Shown here piece by piece: positions 52,297-60,938 of a stretch of 64,000 nucleotides of DNA (positions are counted from its first letter, which is position 1; every line of letters begins with the position of its first letter). The notes beneath the pieces are model-generated. The model had not been told where the DNA came from, did no database searches, and worked only from the letters and a program-made list of their open reading frames with translations. Source of the DNA: Bradyrhizobium sp. LMTR 3 (GTDB lineage Bacteria; Pseudomonadota; Alphaproteobacteria; Rhizobiales; Xanthobacteraceae); assembly GCF_001693485.1 (NCBI RefSeq), contig NZ_MAXC01000007.1, forward strand, positions 116,944 through 180,943. Reading direction: 5' to 3'. A program made the position numbers and the translations under genes.

Positions 52297-53841
52297 CTAA
52301 ATCCTCCGTCCTGCCCGCTCCCAGTAGGGATCGCGCAGGCGGCGCTTGAAGATCTTGCCGGAATCTTCCCGCGGCAGGTTGGACTGGATTTCGATGTGTT
52401 TGGGCACCTTGTAGTCGGCCAACGCGACCTTGAGCTGGTTGCGGATGGAAGCCGGATCTAGCGTCACCGCCGGCTGCGGCTCCACCACAGCCATCAGCGC
52501 CTCGCCGAATTCGGCGTCGGGAATGCCGAACACCGCGCAATCATGCACGCCGGGAATCGCATGCAGCGCAGCCTCGATCTCGGCCGGATAGATATTGACG
52601 CCGCCTGAAATCACCATGTCGCGCTTGCGATCGCAGATGAAGACATAGCCGTCCGCGTCGATGTAACCGACGTCACCCGAGGTGATGAACCCATCGCGAT
52701 CGATCTCGGTGCGCTTTTCCGGCTTGTTGTGATAGGTGAAGTCAGGATTGCCTGCGATGCGCGAGTAGATTTCGCCGATCTCGCCCTGCGGCAGTTCCCT
52801 GCCGTCGTCGCCGATGAAGCGCAATTCCGCACCCTGCGCGATCTTGCCGACGGTGCCGGGCTTCTTCAACGCGTCCTCGGACGTCGCAAAGGTAACCGCG
52901 CCGGACTCGGTCGAGCCGTAGAATTCGTGGATGATCGGCCCCCACCACTCGATCATCGCGCGCTTGACGTCGGCCGGACAGGGCGCGGCAGCATGGATGA
53001 CATGGCGCAAGGACGACATGTCGTACTTCCTGCGCACTTCCTCCGGCAGCTTCATCAGCCGGATGAACATGGTCGGCACCATGAAGATGGTGTCGATCTT
53101 CTCGGTCGCGACCACGCGTAAAAATTCTTCCGCGTCGAAGCGCGGCATGATTACCAGTGCCCCGCCGAGACGGCCGGCGCGCAGGCCGAACGAATTCGGC
53201 GCGGAATGATACAGCGGCCCCGGCAACAGCGCGCGGGCGCTTGGCTTGAGGCCGTAGATCAGCGCGCGCATGCGCTCGGCGTTGGCGCTTTGCTCCGGCG
53301 TCGGCGCAAAGCGGCGCACGCCCTTGGGATGGCCCGTCGTGCCGGAGGTGTAGATCATGTTCTGCGGCTGCGGCACCGCCGGCCCGTCATAGCGCTGGTG
53401 TTGGTTCAGCCAGGATTCGAAATCGACCGCGAAGTCGGGCGTCGTCAGATGATCCGGATTGATCTTGTAATGACTGAGAATCTCCGGTGGGGTCGGCACG
53501 CTGAGCGCCGTGACGCCTTGCGGGATCGCCGCGCGTAACTGATGCAGCATGTCGGCATGCGCGATCAGCACGGATGTGCCCGAATCCTTCAGCACATAAT
53601 TGATCTCCTCCGGCTTGAAGTGCCAGTTGACCGGCACGCCATAGGCGCCGAGCCGCATCGCCGCATAAGCCGCCTCGATGAAGGCGATGTCGTTGCGCAT
53701 CAGCATGGCTACGCTGTCGCCCTGCTTGACGCAGAGCTTTTGCAGCCCGCTGGCGATGCGCTCAGTCCGTTCGGCGACCTCGCCGTGGTCGCGCCGGCGC
53801 TCGCCGCTGATGATGCCTTGGAATAGTTGGGAGGCTGACAT
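52297..53841 (-). CDS. Acyl-CoA synthetase (AMP-forming)
   Basis: The 514-aa product is an ANL-superfamily ligase. The P-loop IYTSGTTGHPKGVRRF (about residues 170-185), the adenine motif HEFYGSTESG and the hinge DRKRDMVISGGVNIYPAEIEAAL are clear, and the C-terminal catalytic Lys is in PREDSGKIFKRRLRDP. It activates a carboxylic acid as its CoA thioester. The N-terminus is slightly short compared with other synthetases. The ATG at 53841 follows a normal ribosome site; the long open frame upstream crosses a palindrome. It follows the enoyl-CoA hydratase in the same direction. Confidence 0.92.
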   Translation of the reverse strand: MSASQLFQGIISGERRRDHGEVAERTERIASGLQKLCVKQGDSVAMLMRNDIAFIEAAYAAMRLGAYGVPVNWHFKPEEINYVLKDSGTSVLIAHADMLHQLRAAIPQGVTALSVPTPPEILSHYKINPDHLTTPDFAVDFESWLNQHQRYDGPAVPQPQNMIYTSGTTGHPKGVRRFAPTPEQSANAERMRALIYGLKPSARALLPGPLYHSAPNSFGLRAGRLGGALVIMPRFDAEEFLRVVATEKIDTIFMVPTMFIRLMKLPEEVRRKYDMSSLRHVIHAAAPCPADVKRAMIEWWGPIIHEFYGSTESGAVTFATSEDALKKPGTVGKIAQGAELRFIGDDGRELPQGEIGEIYSRIAGNPDFTYHNKPEKRTEIDRDGFITSGDVGYIDADGYVFICDRKRDMVISGGVNIYPAEIEAALHAIPGVHDCAVFGIPDAEFGEALMAVVEPQPAVTLDPASIRNQLKVALADYKVPKHIEIQSNLPREDSGKIFKRRLRDPYWERAGRRI

Positions 53842-53876
53842 TGTCTCTTTCCGATCTGGTGTCGGGTTTGACTGAC

Positions 53877-53978
53877 CCTCATGGTGAGGAGCGCGTCTTC
53901 GCGCGCCTCGAACCATGAGGCCACAGACGGGCCTACATCCTTCGAGACGGCGCTTTCGCGCCTCCTCAGGATGAGGGG
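53877..53978. repeat. Palindromic element family G
   Basis: Two adjacent hairpins share similar loops. The first has CCTCATGGT / ACCATGAGG arms (53877-53920). The second has CATCCTtcGAG / CTCctcAGGATG arms (53936-53975). Both enclose GCG-TTTCGCG-type centres. It separates the hydratase stop (7 bp away) from the synthetase start. Confidence 0.85.
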
Positions 53979-53984
53979 CTGATA

Positions 53985-54800
53985 TTACCCCGCATCCACA
54001 AACCGCGGCGCGCGCTTTTCGATATTGGCGCGCACGGCTTCGGTCTGGTTGGGGCTGCCGAGCAGCTTCTGCTGCTCGACGGATTCGGCCAGCAGCGCCG
54101 GGGCCGGATCGACGGAGAGTTTGTTCAGCATACGCTTTGCAGCACGGATCGCGTCGGGGCTTTTGCCGGCGATTTCGCGTGCGACCTCGAAAGCTGCCGC
54201 GCGCGGATCGTCGCAGATCCGCGTCGCGAGGCCATAACTCATGGCTTCCTGCGCGGAGAAGATGCGGCCGGTATAGGTGAGTTCGCGCAGAATATCGTCG
54301 CGGACCAGGCTTGCGAGGATCGGCGTGCCGGCCATGTCGGGCACCAGGCCCCATTTGATTTCCATGATCGACATCCGCGCGTCTGGCGTGAGGAATCGCA
54401 TGTCGGCCCCGAGCGCGAGCTGGAAGCCGCCGCCGAACGCCACGCCCTGGATCGCGGCAATCACCGGCACCGGAAGCTGGCGCCAGCCCCAGACCGCAGC
54501 TTGCGGAAAGTTCGCGATGCCATGGGTGCGTGCAGTGAGGTCGCGCTTCTCGCCGCCGGCGATCCCGTTACCGCCACTTTCCTTCATGGCCTGAAAGCGT
54601 CCCATATCGAGACCGGCGCAAAAAGCCCGCCCTTCCCCGGACAATACTACCACCCGGAGCCCCTTTTCATTGGCCAGCCGCTCGGTCGCGGCCACCAGTG
54701 CCTCAAACATCGCGGCATCGAGCGCGTTCATCTTGTCGGCCCGCACCAACCGGACATCGGCAATGCCGTCCGAAATCGAGATCGAGACGCGCTGCTCCAT
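53985..54800 (-). CDS. Enoyl-CoA hydratase/isomerase (crotonase family)
   Basis: The 271-aa product has the crotonase fold. VVLSGEGRAFCAGLDM is the first oxyanion loop. IAAIQGVAFGGGFQLALGADMRF is the second, and MSIMEIKWGLVPDMAGTPIL carries the catalytic-side Glu. GAGGAG lies upstream of the ATG at 54800. Its exact reaction (hydration or isomerisation) cannot be deduced. It is divergent from a dienoyl-CoA-reductase-like gene and upstream of an acyl-CoA synthetase, all parts of one beta-oxidation region. Confidence 0.9.
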   Translation of the reverse strand: MEQRVSISISDGIADVRLVRADKMNALDAAMFEALVAATERLANEKGLRVVVLSGEGRAFCAGLDMGRFQAMKESGGNGIAGGEKRDLTARTHGIANFPQAAVWGWRQLPVPVIAAIQGVAFGGGFQLALGADMRFLTPDARMSIMEIKWGLVPDMAGTPILASLVRDDILRELTYTGRIFSAQEAMSYGLATRICDDPRAAAFEVAREIAGKSPDAIRAAKRMLNKLSVDPAPALLAESVEQQKLLGSPNQTEAVRANIEKRAPRFVDAG

Positions 54801-54891
54801 GAAAAATCTCCTCAGTTGCTGCTTTACAGAACGGTGTTGTCCGGTTTTAGTCAATCGACCAATTAACAGACAATCCCCTTGGGTGGAAACG

Positions 54892-55764
54892 ATGTTCAAC
54901 GATCAGCTTCTCGCCGGGCGACGCATTCTGGTGACCGGAGGCGGCACCGGCCTCGGCAAATCCATGGCCGCTCGGTTTCTCCAACTGGGAGCCGAGGTCC
55001 ACATCTGCGGCCGCCGCAAGATCGTCTGCGACGAGACCGCAACCGAATTGATGGATCTGCATGGCGGGCGCGTGGTCAGCCACGGCGTCGACATCCGCAA
55101 CGCGATGGCTGTCGACGAGATGATCGAACAGATCTGGACCTCGGGCCCCCTCACCGATCTCATCAACAATGCCGCCGGCAATTTCATCTCGCGCTCGGAA
55201 GAGCTCTCGCCGCGCGGCTTTGACGCGGTCGCCAATATCGTGATGCATGGCACGTTTTACATGACCCACGCGGTCGGCCGGCGCTGGATCGCCGCCAAGC
55301 AACGCGGCAACGTGGTGTCGATCACGGTGACCTGGGTGCGCAACGGCTCGCCCTATGTGGTACCGTCGGCGATGAGCAAGTCGGCGATCCACGCCATGAC
55401 GATGTCGCTCGCGGTCGAATGGGGCAAGTACGGCATCCGCCTCAACACCATTGCGCCCGGCGAAATCCCGACCGAAGGCATGAGCAAGCGCATCAAGCCG
55501 GGCGACGAAGCCGGGGCGCGCACGCGGGCGCAGAACCCGATGGGCCGGGTCGGCACCATGGAGGAATTGCAGAACCTCGCGGTATTCCTGATCTCCGGCG
55601 GTTGCGACTGGATCAACGGCGAGACCATCGCCATGGACGGCGCGCAGGCGCTCGCGATGGGCGGCAATTTCTATCAGTTGCGCGACTGGAGCGACGACGA
55701 CTGGAACAAGGCGCGCGACTCGATCAAGGCGCAGAACGAGAAGGACCGCGCTGCAAGGGGGTAG
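54892..55764 (+). CDS. Short-chain dehydrogenase, 2,4-dienoyl-CoA-reductase-like
   Basis: The 290-aa SDR has cofactor loop TGGGTGLGKSMA (about residues 15-26) and NNAAGNFI. In place of the usual catalytic YxxxK it shows SAMSK, with Ser where Tyr is expected. Together with LAVEWGKYGIRLNTIAPGEIPTEG this fits the dienoyl-CoA reductase branch, where the Tyr is displaced. It would reduce a 2,4-dienoyl-CoA with NADPH during breakdown of unsaturated acyl chains. The ATG at 54892 is chosen because it starts the Rossmann fold; the frame remains open upstream over the divergent promoter. Confidence 0.85.
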   Translation: MFNDQLLAGRRILVTGGGTGLGKSMAARFLQLGAEVHICGRRKIVCDETATELMDLHGGRVVSHGVDIRNAMAVDEMIEQIWTSGPLTDLINNAAGNFISRSEELSPRGFDAVANIVMHGTFYMTHAVGRRWIAAKQRGNVVSITVTWVRNGSPYVVPSAMSKSAIHAMTMSLAVEWGKYGIRLNTIAPGEIPTEGMSKRIKPGDEAGARTRAQNPMGRVGTMEELQNLAVFLISGGCDWINGETIAMDGAQALAMGGNFYQLRDWSDDDWNKARDSIKAQNEKDRAARG

Positions 55765-55769
55765 TTTTT

Positions 55770-55908
55770 GTCGTCCCTGCGAACGCAGGGACCCATAACC
55801 ACCAGCGCAAGTTGTTACGAAGGCAACTAGCCCCATCGTCTCACCGATAGGCCGCGGCGTATGGGTCCCTGCGCCGAGTGCGCGATTGCGCACGGAGGCA
55901 GGGACGAC
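55770..55908. repeat. Palindromic element family C, copy 2
   Basis: The left arm GTCGTCCCTGCGAACGCAGGGACCCATA is matched by a right arm ATGGGTCCCTGCG...GCAGGGACGAC that is interrupted by an inserted hairpin, GTGCGC-gatt-GCGCAC-like (55878-55893). It begins 5 bp after the SDR stop and ends 72 bp before the next synthetase. Confidence 0.9.
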
Positions 55909-55980
55909 GGAGCCGTATTGTCTTTGTCGCGCGATACCGCCAAACTCCGCACAACGATAACAAGACGATACGGGAGAGAC

Positions 55981-57561
55981 ATGTCCGCTTCGCAGCAATT
56001 GACGACCCTCGTCGACATGGTGCGGGAACGCGCCAGAACGCGCGGCAACGCGATCGCCTATGAGTTCGAGGGCCGCCAGGCCAGTTTTGCCGAGTTCGAC
56101 ATCAAGACCAGCCGTGTTGCGAACGCGCTGATCGCGCTCGGCGTCAAGCCGGGCGAGCGGATCGCCTATCTCGGCAAGAACAGTGACATCTATTTCGAAC
56201 TGCTGATGGGCGCGATGAAGGCCAAAGTGGTGATGGCGCCGGTGAACTGGCGCCTCGCCGGTCCCGAGATCGCCTTCATCGTCGGCGACTGCAAGGCGCC
56301 GGTGCTGTTCGTGGGGCCCGAGTTCATCACGCAGGTTCGCAACATCAAGGCGCAACTGCCCGACGTGCGCCACGTGATCACCGCCGAGGGCGGCGCGCCG
56401 GAATGGCAGGATTATACGGCCTGGCGCGATGCGGCCAGCGGCGACGATCCGAAGGTGCCGATCAGCCCGAAGGATATCGCGATCCAGCTCTATACCTCGG
56501 GCACCACGGGCAAGCCCAAGGGCGCGATGCTGTCGCACGCCAACTTCCTCAACCTGGTGCACGCCGGCAGCGAGGCCGAGAAGCCGGAATGGAACAAATG
56601 GACGAGCGACGACGTCTCGCTGGTGGCGATGCCGGTCTTCCACATCGGCGGCTCCGGCTGGGGCGTGATGGGCCTCTATCACGGCGCCAAGGGCGTGATC
56701 GCCCGCGAGTTCGATCCGAGCAAAGTGCTGGATTTCTTCGAGCAATCCGGCATTACCAAACTGTTCATGGTGCCGGCGGCGATGCAGTTCGTGGTGCGGC
56801 AGCCGCGCGCGCGTCAGGTGGATTTTTCGCGCCTGAAATACATGCTCTACGGCGCCTCGCCGATTCCCGCTGCGCTGCTGAAGGAGTGCATCGAGGTGTT
56901 CAAGTGCGGCTTCGTGCAGTTGTATGGGATGACCGAGACGACCGGCACCATCGTCGCCCTTCCGCCCGAGGATCATGTCGAGGGGCTGGAGCGCATGCGC
57001 TCTGCCGGCAAGGCGCTGCCCGGCATCGAGCTTGCGATCCTCGATCCCGACGGCAACCGGTTGCCGCCGCGCCAGGTCGGCGAGATCGCGACCCGTTCGG
57101 GCTCCAACATGGTCGGCTACTGGAACCTGCCGGAGGCGACCGCGAGGACGCTCGGCAGCGACGGCTGGCTGCGCACCGGCGATGCCGGTTACATGGACGA
57201 GGACGGCTACCTCTATATCCACGACCGCATCAAGGACATGATCATCTCCGGCGGCGAGAACATCTACCCGGCCGAAGTCGAGAGCGCGATCTGCGATCAT
57301 CCTGATGTCGCCGAAGCCGCGGTGATCGGCATCCCCGACGACAAATGGGGCGAAGCAGTGAAGGCAATCGTGGTGATGAAGCCGGGCAAGCAGGCGAATG
57401 CCACCGACATCATCAATTTTACGCGCGAGCGTATCGCCGGATTCAAGACGCCGAAATCGGTCGACTTCATCGAGGCACTGCCGCGCAATCCATCGGGGAA
57501 GATCCTGCGGCGGAATCTGCGTGAGCCGTATTGGGCGGGGAAGGACCGGCAGGTGAATTGA
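55981..57561 (+). CDS. Long-chain-fatty-acid-CoA ligase-type acyl-CoA synthetase
   Basis: The 526-aa product is an ANL-superfamily ligase with all motifs: P-loop LYTSGTTGKPKGAMLSH near residue 175, QLYGMTETTG, GWLRTGDAGYMDEDGYLYI and DRIKDMIISGGENIYPAEVE. The C-terminal catalytic Lys is in PRNPSGKILRRNLREP. It is typical of medium/long-chain fatty acid CoA ligases. GGGAGAGAC stands before the ATG at 55981. It has the same orientation as the SDR upstream but is split from it by a 139-bp palindrome, so co-transcription is uncertain. Confidence 0.93.
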   Translation: MSASQQLTTLVDMVRERARTRGNAIAYEFEGRQASFAEFDIKTSRVANALIALGVKPGERIAYLGKNSDIYFELLMGAMKAKVVMAPVNWRLAGPEIAFIVGDCKAPVLFVGPEFITQVRNIKAQLPDVRHVITAEGGAPEWQDYTAWRDAASGDDPKVPISPKDIAIQLYTSGTTGKPKGAMLSHANFLNLVHAGSEAEKPEWNKWTSDDVSLVAMPVFHIGGSGWGVMGLYHGAKGVIAREFDPSKVLDFFEQSGITKLFMVPAAMQFVVRQPRARQVDFSRLKYMLYGASPIPAALLKECIEVFKCGFVQLYGMTETTGTIVALPPEDHVEGLERMRSAGKALPGIELAILDPDGNRLPPRQVGEIATRSGSNMVGYWNLPEATARTLGSDGWLRTGDAGYMDEDGYLYIHDRIKDMIISGGENIYPAEVESAICDHPDVAEAAVIGIPDDKWGEAVKAIVVMKPGKQANATDIINFTRERIAGFKTPKSVDFIEALPRNPSGKILRRNLREPYWAGKDRQVN

Positions 57562-57606
57562 TCCGTGATCTATCAACGATGTCGTCCCTGCGAACGGAGT
57601 AGCTTC

Positions 57607-57698
57607 GTAGGGTGGGCAAAGCGAAGCGTGCCCACCATCGGTCGTTGTGAGTTGGATAGACGGTGGGCACGGCGCAAGCGCGCCTTTGCCCACCCTAC
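57607..57698. repeat. Palindromic element family B, copy 2
   Basis: It has the same 15-bp ends as copy 1 (GTAGGGTGGGCAAAG / CTTTGCCCACCCTAC) but lacks the 41-bp module, so it is shorter. The right end overlaps the stop codon (57695-57697) of the GFA-family gene on the minus strand. Confidence 0.9.
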
Positions 57699-58165
57699 TT
57701 CCTTGCCCGCTCGCGCAACGCCCGCCTGCGTTCCTTGGCTTCGTCCGACCAGACCTCGTTGATATCGTAGAATTCCGCGACTGCCTTCGCGCCCGGCGGC
57801 AGCATCACCCAGGGCTGCTTGGTGGACGTGAAGATATGTACGTCAGGCGGGCACTGGCTGGGATTGTCCATGGTGCCGACGCGCACGAACCGCACGGCCG
57901 GGCCTGATCCCGGATAATTGCTCCACACCGCGACCTTGCAGACCGGGCACCGTGCGATACGCTGGCCCTTGCCGCTGGCCGATGGCGTCACGATGATCTC
58001 GGGCTCGGCCGCGAGATGCTCGACCCTATCGGCCTCGTACATCGCGTTGAGCGCATGCACGGTGCCGGTCTCGCGCTGGCACCAGGTGCAATGGCAGGCA
58101 TGCACGATCATCGGCCTGCCGTTCAGGCGGTAGCGGACATGCCGGCATGTGCATCCGCCTTCCAT
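57695..58165 (-). CDS. GFA-family (formaldehyde-activating enzyme-like) zinc protein
   Basis: The 156-aa product is of the GFA fold with the expected zinc cysteines: GGCTCRHVRY, ACHCTWCQRETG and ARCPVCKVAVW. Members include glutathione-dependent formaldehyde-activating enzyme and many of unknown substrate, so the reaction is not assigned. AAGGAG lies upstream of the ATG at 58165. The gene is 23 bp after the acyl-CoA dehydrogenase in the same direction. Its TAG stop is formed by the first bases of a family-B palindrome, so the C-terminus may have been set by insertion of that element. Confidence 0.88.
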   Translation of the reverse strand: MEGGCTCRHVRYRLNGRPMIVHACHCTWCQRETGTVHALNAMYEADRVEHLAAEPEIIVTPSASGKGQRIARCPVCKVAVWSNYPGSGPAVRFVRVGTMDNPSQCPPDVHIFTSTKQPWVMLPPGAKAVAEFYDINEVWSDEAKERRRALRERARK

Positions 58166-58188
58166 GATCTTCTCCTTGGCTCTGCTCC

Positions 58189-59463
58189 TCAGTGCTTCCC
58201 CGCCCCCATATAGCCGAACAGGAATCCCGCCACCTTCCGCTTCTGGATTTCCTCGCTGCCTTCGGTGATGCGGTAGCGGCGGTGGTGGCGGTAGATATGT
58301 TCGAACGGCTTGTGGCGCGAATAGCCCATGCCGCCATGCACCTGCATGGCGCGGTCGGCGGCCTCGCAGCAGAGGCGGTTTGCCCAGTAATTGCACATCG
58401 AGACGCGGTCGGACAGCGTGTGTTCGACCTGGGCCTGTGTGAGTTGGTCCATCTCCCACGCGGTTTTGCGGATTAATAGCCTGAGCATCTCGGCCTGCGT
58501 CGCCAGCTCCACCAAGGGCCACTGGATCGCCTGGTTCTCGGCCAGCGCCTTGCCGAACGGCTTTCGCTCGCGCGCATATTTGACGCTTTCGTTGATGCAG
58601 TAGACGGCCGCGCCCAGCGAGCTCGCCGCCTGCCGAATCCGGTTCTCGTGCACAAAACATTGCGCCAGAGACAGTCCGCGGCCGATCTCGCCGAACAGTG
58701 CATCCTCAGCGACAAACACATCCGTGAAGCTGACGCGCGGGTGGTCGGTCGGCATGTTGAAGGTCCACATATACTCCTCGACCTTCACGCCCTCGCTTCT
58801 AGCCGGCACCAGGAAGCAGGTGATGCCGCGCGCGTCGCCGTCATTGCCTGATGTCCGGGCGAACAGCGCACAATGGGTTGCGACATGCATGCCGGTGGTC
58901 CACATCTTCTGGCCGTTGATGATCCAGCCCTTGACGTTGTCACGCGTCGCCTGCACGGCCCTGGTTTCCATATGCGTCGCGTCGGAGCCGTGGTCGGGTT
59001 CGGTGAGGCCGAAGGTGATGCGGTATTTTCCGGTGATCGAGCCTTCGATCATCGCTTTCTGTTCATCGGTGCCGTAGCGGTCGAGCATGGTCACGAGCGG
59101 CAGGTTGCCGACGATCGAATGCTCGTTCTGCAGATCATTGTGCAGGCCAAGGCCCTTTGAGGCGAAATGCTCGCGGATGACGGCCATCCAGAGGTTGGAA
59201 CCGTCCTTGCCGCCATAGCGCTTCGGGATCGCGAAGCGCAAATGGCCGGCGACGTCGGCGAGGTTCTTGGCTTTGCGCAGCAGCGCTTCCCATTCATGCC
59301 GAGGCAGGCCGCCGTTTTCGAAATCGGTACGCGCCCATTCGCGGCGATGATCGAAGAAGCGGATGTTGTCGTCGGCTTCCTCCAGCGGCTTGATCTCGCG
59401 CGCGATGAAGCGATCGAGTTCGTCGAGATAGGCCGTGAGGTCGGCAGGCAGGTTGAAATCCAA
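58189..59463 (-). CDS. Acyl-CoA dehydrogenase
   Basis: The 424-aa FAD flavoprotein has an N-terminal helical domain, a middle beta domain with FGLTEPDHGSDATHMETRA and GQKMWTTGMHVATHC, and a C-terminal helical domain with QVHGGMGYSRHKPFEHIYRHHRRYRITEGSEEIQ. It is broadly of the type found beside phosphotransferases (ACAD10/11, LvaC) and shares ENQAIQWPLVELATQAEMLRLL with that branch. A kinase and DUF6285 gene lie 1.5 kb away. It oxidises an acyl-CoA at the alpha-beta bond, or acts on a phosphorylated one. It is divergent from an enoyl-CoA hydratase. Confidence 0.92.
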   Translation of the reverse strand: MDFNLPADLTAYLDELDRFIAREIKPLEEADDNIRFFDHRREWARTDFENGGLPRHEWEALLRKAKNLADVAGHLRFAIPKRYGGKDGSNLWMAVIREHFASKGLGLHNDLQNEHSIVGNLPLVTMLDRYGTDEQKAMIEGSITGKYRITFGLTEPDHGSDATHMETRAVQATRDNVKGWIINGQKMWTTGMHVATHCALFARTSGNDGDARGITCFLVPARSEGVKVEEYMWTFNMPTDHPRVSFTDVFVAEDALFGEIGRGLSLAQCFVHENRIRQAASSLGAAVYCINESVKYARERKPFGKALAENQAIQWPLVELATQAEMLRLLIRKTAWEMDQLTQAQVEHTLSDRVSMCNYWANRLCCEAADRAMQVHGGMGYSRHKPFEHIYRHHRRYRITEGSEEIQKRKVAGFLFGYMGAGKH

Positions 59464-59684
59464 GGCGTCTCTCCCGGAAATGTCGTTTATTGCTTTTGCG
59501 TTTAGGCGCTACGCGGCGCTCCTGCTCGGATCGATTTAGGTTGGAAGACCACGCCCAAGTCAAGCAACGGAATGGACGTTGGCACGCGCGGGGGCCTTGC
59601 GTAATTGGATGGTTTCGGACGGCTGGGCAGCGCTATGATCGCGGTCAATATTCTTCGCCGCAGAAAATCCAAACAGGAGCAAAC

Positions 59685-60464
59685 ATGGACCTGAAATTCT
59701 CCAAGGTGACATGCAAGGGGCCGATCACGATCATTACGCTGTCGCGGCCGGAAGTGTACAATGCGTTGCATATCGACGCGCATTTCGAGCTCAACAAGGT
59801 GTTCGACGACTTTTCCGCTGACCCTGCGCAATGGGTGGCGATCGTCACCGGCGCCGGCGACAAGGCGTTCTGCGCCGGCAACGATTTGAAATGGCAGGCG
59901 GCCGGCGGAAAGCGCGGCTGGGACAAGGGCGGCTTCGCCGGCCTCACCTCGCGCTTTGACTGCGACAAGCCGATCATCGCCGCCGTCAACGGCGTCGCGA
60001 TGGGCGGCGGCTTCGAGATCGCGCTGGCCTGCGACCTCATCATTGCCTCGGAGAATGCGACCTTCGCACTGCCCGAGCCGCGCGTCGGCCTCGCCGCGCT
60101 TGCCGGCGGCGTGCACCGGCTGCCGCGGCAGATCGGGCTGAAGCGCGCCATGGGCATGATCCTCACCGCGCGCCACGTCTCGGCCAAGGAGGGACTTGAG
60201 CTCGGCTTCGTCAACGAGGTGGTTCCCGCCGGTGAAGCGCTCGCCGCGGCGGAGCGCTGGGCGGAGACGATAGCCAAGAACTCGCCGATGTCGATCCGCG
60301 CCTCCAAGCAGGCGATCCAGCGCGGCCTCGAAGTGTCGCTGGAACAGGCGATCGCCGAGCAGCGCGAGTACCCGGCCGTGAAGGCAATGGCGTCCTCGCA
60401 GGATTACATCGAGGGACCGAAGGCGTTTGCGGAGAAGCGTCCGCCGAAATGGCTGGGGCGGTGA
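59685..60464 (+). CDS. Enoyl-CoA hydratase
   Basis: The 259-aa crotonase has VAIVTGAGDKAFCAGNDLKW, AVNGVAMGGGFEIALACDLIIAS and FALPEPRVGLAALAGGVHRLPR with the catalytic Glu in PEPRVGL. The C-terminus ends AFAEKRPPKWLGR, typical of hydratases. AGGAGC is 5 nt before the ATG at 59685; the longer frame upstream is not supported. It should hydrate 2-enoyl-CoA made by the divergent acyl-CoA dehydrogenase. Confidence 0.93.
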   Translation: MDLKFSKVTCKGPITIITLSRPEVYNALHIDAHFELNKVFDDFSADPAQWVAIVTGAGDKAFCAGNDLKWQAAGGKRGWDKGGFAGLTSRFDCDKPIIAAVNGVAMGGGFEIALACDLIIASENATFALPEPRVGLAALAGGVHRLPRQIGLKRAMGMILTARHVSAKEGLELGFVNEVVPAGEALAAAERWAETIAKNSPMSIRASKQAIQRGLEVSLEQAIAEQREYPAVKAMASSQDYIEGPKAFAEKRPPKWLGR

Positions 60465-60473
60465 CGACGTAGT

Positions 60474-60555
60474 CGTCATTCCGGGGCGCATCGCAGATGC
60501 GAACCCGGAATCTCGAGATTCCGGGTCTGGTCCTTCGGACCATCCCGGAATGACG
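60474..60555. repeat. Palindromic element family A, copy 5
   Basis: The outer ends are CGTCATTCCGGGG / CCCGGAATGACG. The left hairpin is CGCATC-gca-GATGCG, the right GGTCC-ttc-GGACC, with the perfect CTCGAG-centred palindrome between. Hairpin order is reversed relative to copy 1. It lies between convergent genes, 7-10 bp from each stop. Confidence 0.9.
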
Positions 60556-60562
60556 AAGCCAG

Positions 60563-60937
60563 TCACTTATTCCCCAGCTCCCTCTTGTACGACGCGTAGT
60601 TCGGCTGGTCGACAGCGAGCTTGTCCATCGTGGTCTGCCAGAGGTGTTCTGCTAGCCCCGGCGTTTGCAGATCGACTTCGCCCTTGGCGATCTTCTCGCA
60701 CAGCGCGCGATTCGATTCGATCAGCGGGCCATCCGCACCGAGTAACTGCTTCAGCCGCGCGGACTCCGCGGCGTCACTCCCCTGCTCCAACGTCAACTGC
60801 CGCGTCACCAGATCCAGCGCGTTGATGCCGACACGGAGCTTGAAGGCGTTATGGCCCTTGATCTCTGGGGCGATCTCGTTGCGAAGGAAGTCTGCGACCG
60901 CCTTGATCAGTTCGGTGGGAGTCGGTTCGTCCTGCAT
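60563..60937 (-). CDS. DUF6285-family protein, candidate LvaB-like partner
   Basis: The 124-aa helical, acidic protein contains PTPTELIKAVADFLRNEIAPEIKGHNAFKLRVGINALDLVTRQL. Small proteins of this kind lie next to aminoglycoside-phosphotransferase-like kinases in acyl-CoA loci. In Pseudomonas levulinate catabolism the equivalent LvaB is needed for the activity of kinase LvaA. The ATG is one base after the kinase stop (TAACATG), so they are coupled. The function here is inferred from gene order and family resemblance. Confidence 0.78.
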   Translation of the reverse strand: MQDEPTPTELIKAVADFLRNEIAPEIKGHNAFKLRVGINALDLVTRQLTLEQGSDAAESARLKQLLGADGPLIESNRALCEKIAKGEVDLQTPGLAEHLWQTTMDKLAVDQPNYASYKRELGNK

Positions 60938-60938
60938 G

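Noticed and set aside
54801..54891. Palindromic operator around TTAGTCAATCGACCAATTAA
   Set aside because: The symmetry is limited to the three outer bases when checked base by base.
52297..57561. Gene duplication of the two acyl-CoA synthetases (both start MSASQ)
   Set aside because: Only the first five residues agree; the rest is no more alike than expected for the superfamily.
54847..57693. 948-codon open frame on the minus strand
   Set aside because: It lies antisense to two well-supported genes, is very rich in Arg, His and Ala, lacks domains, and arises from GC-rich third positions.
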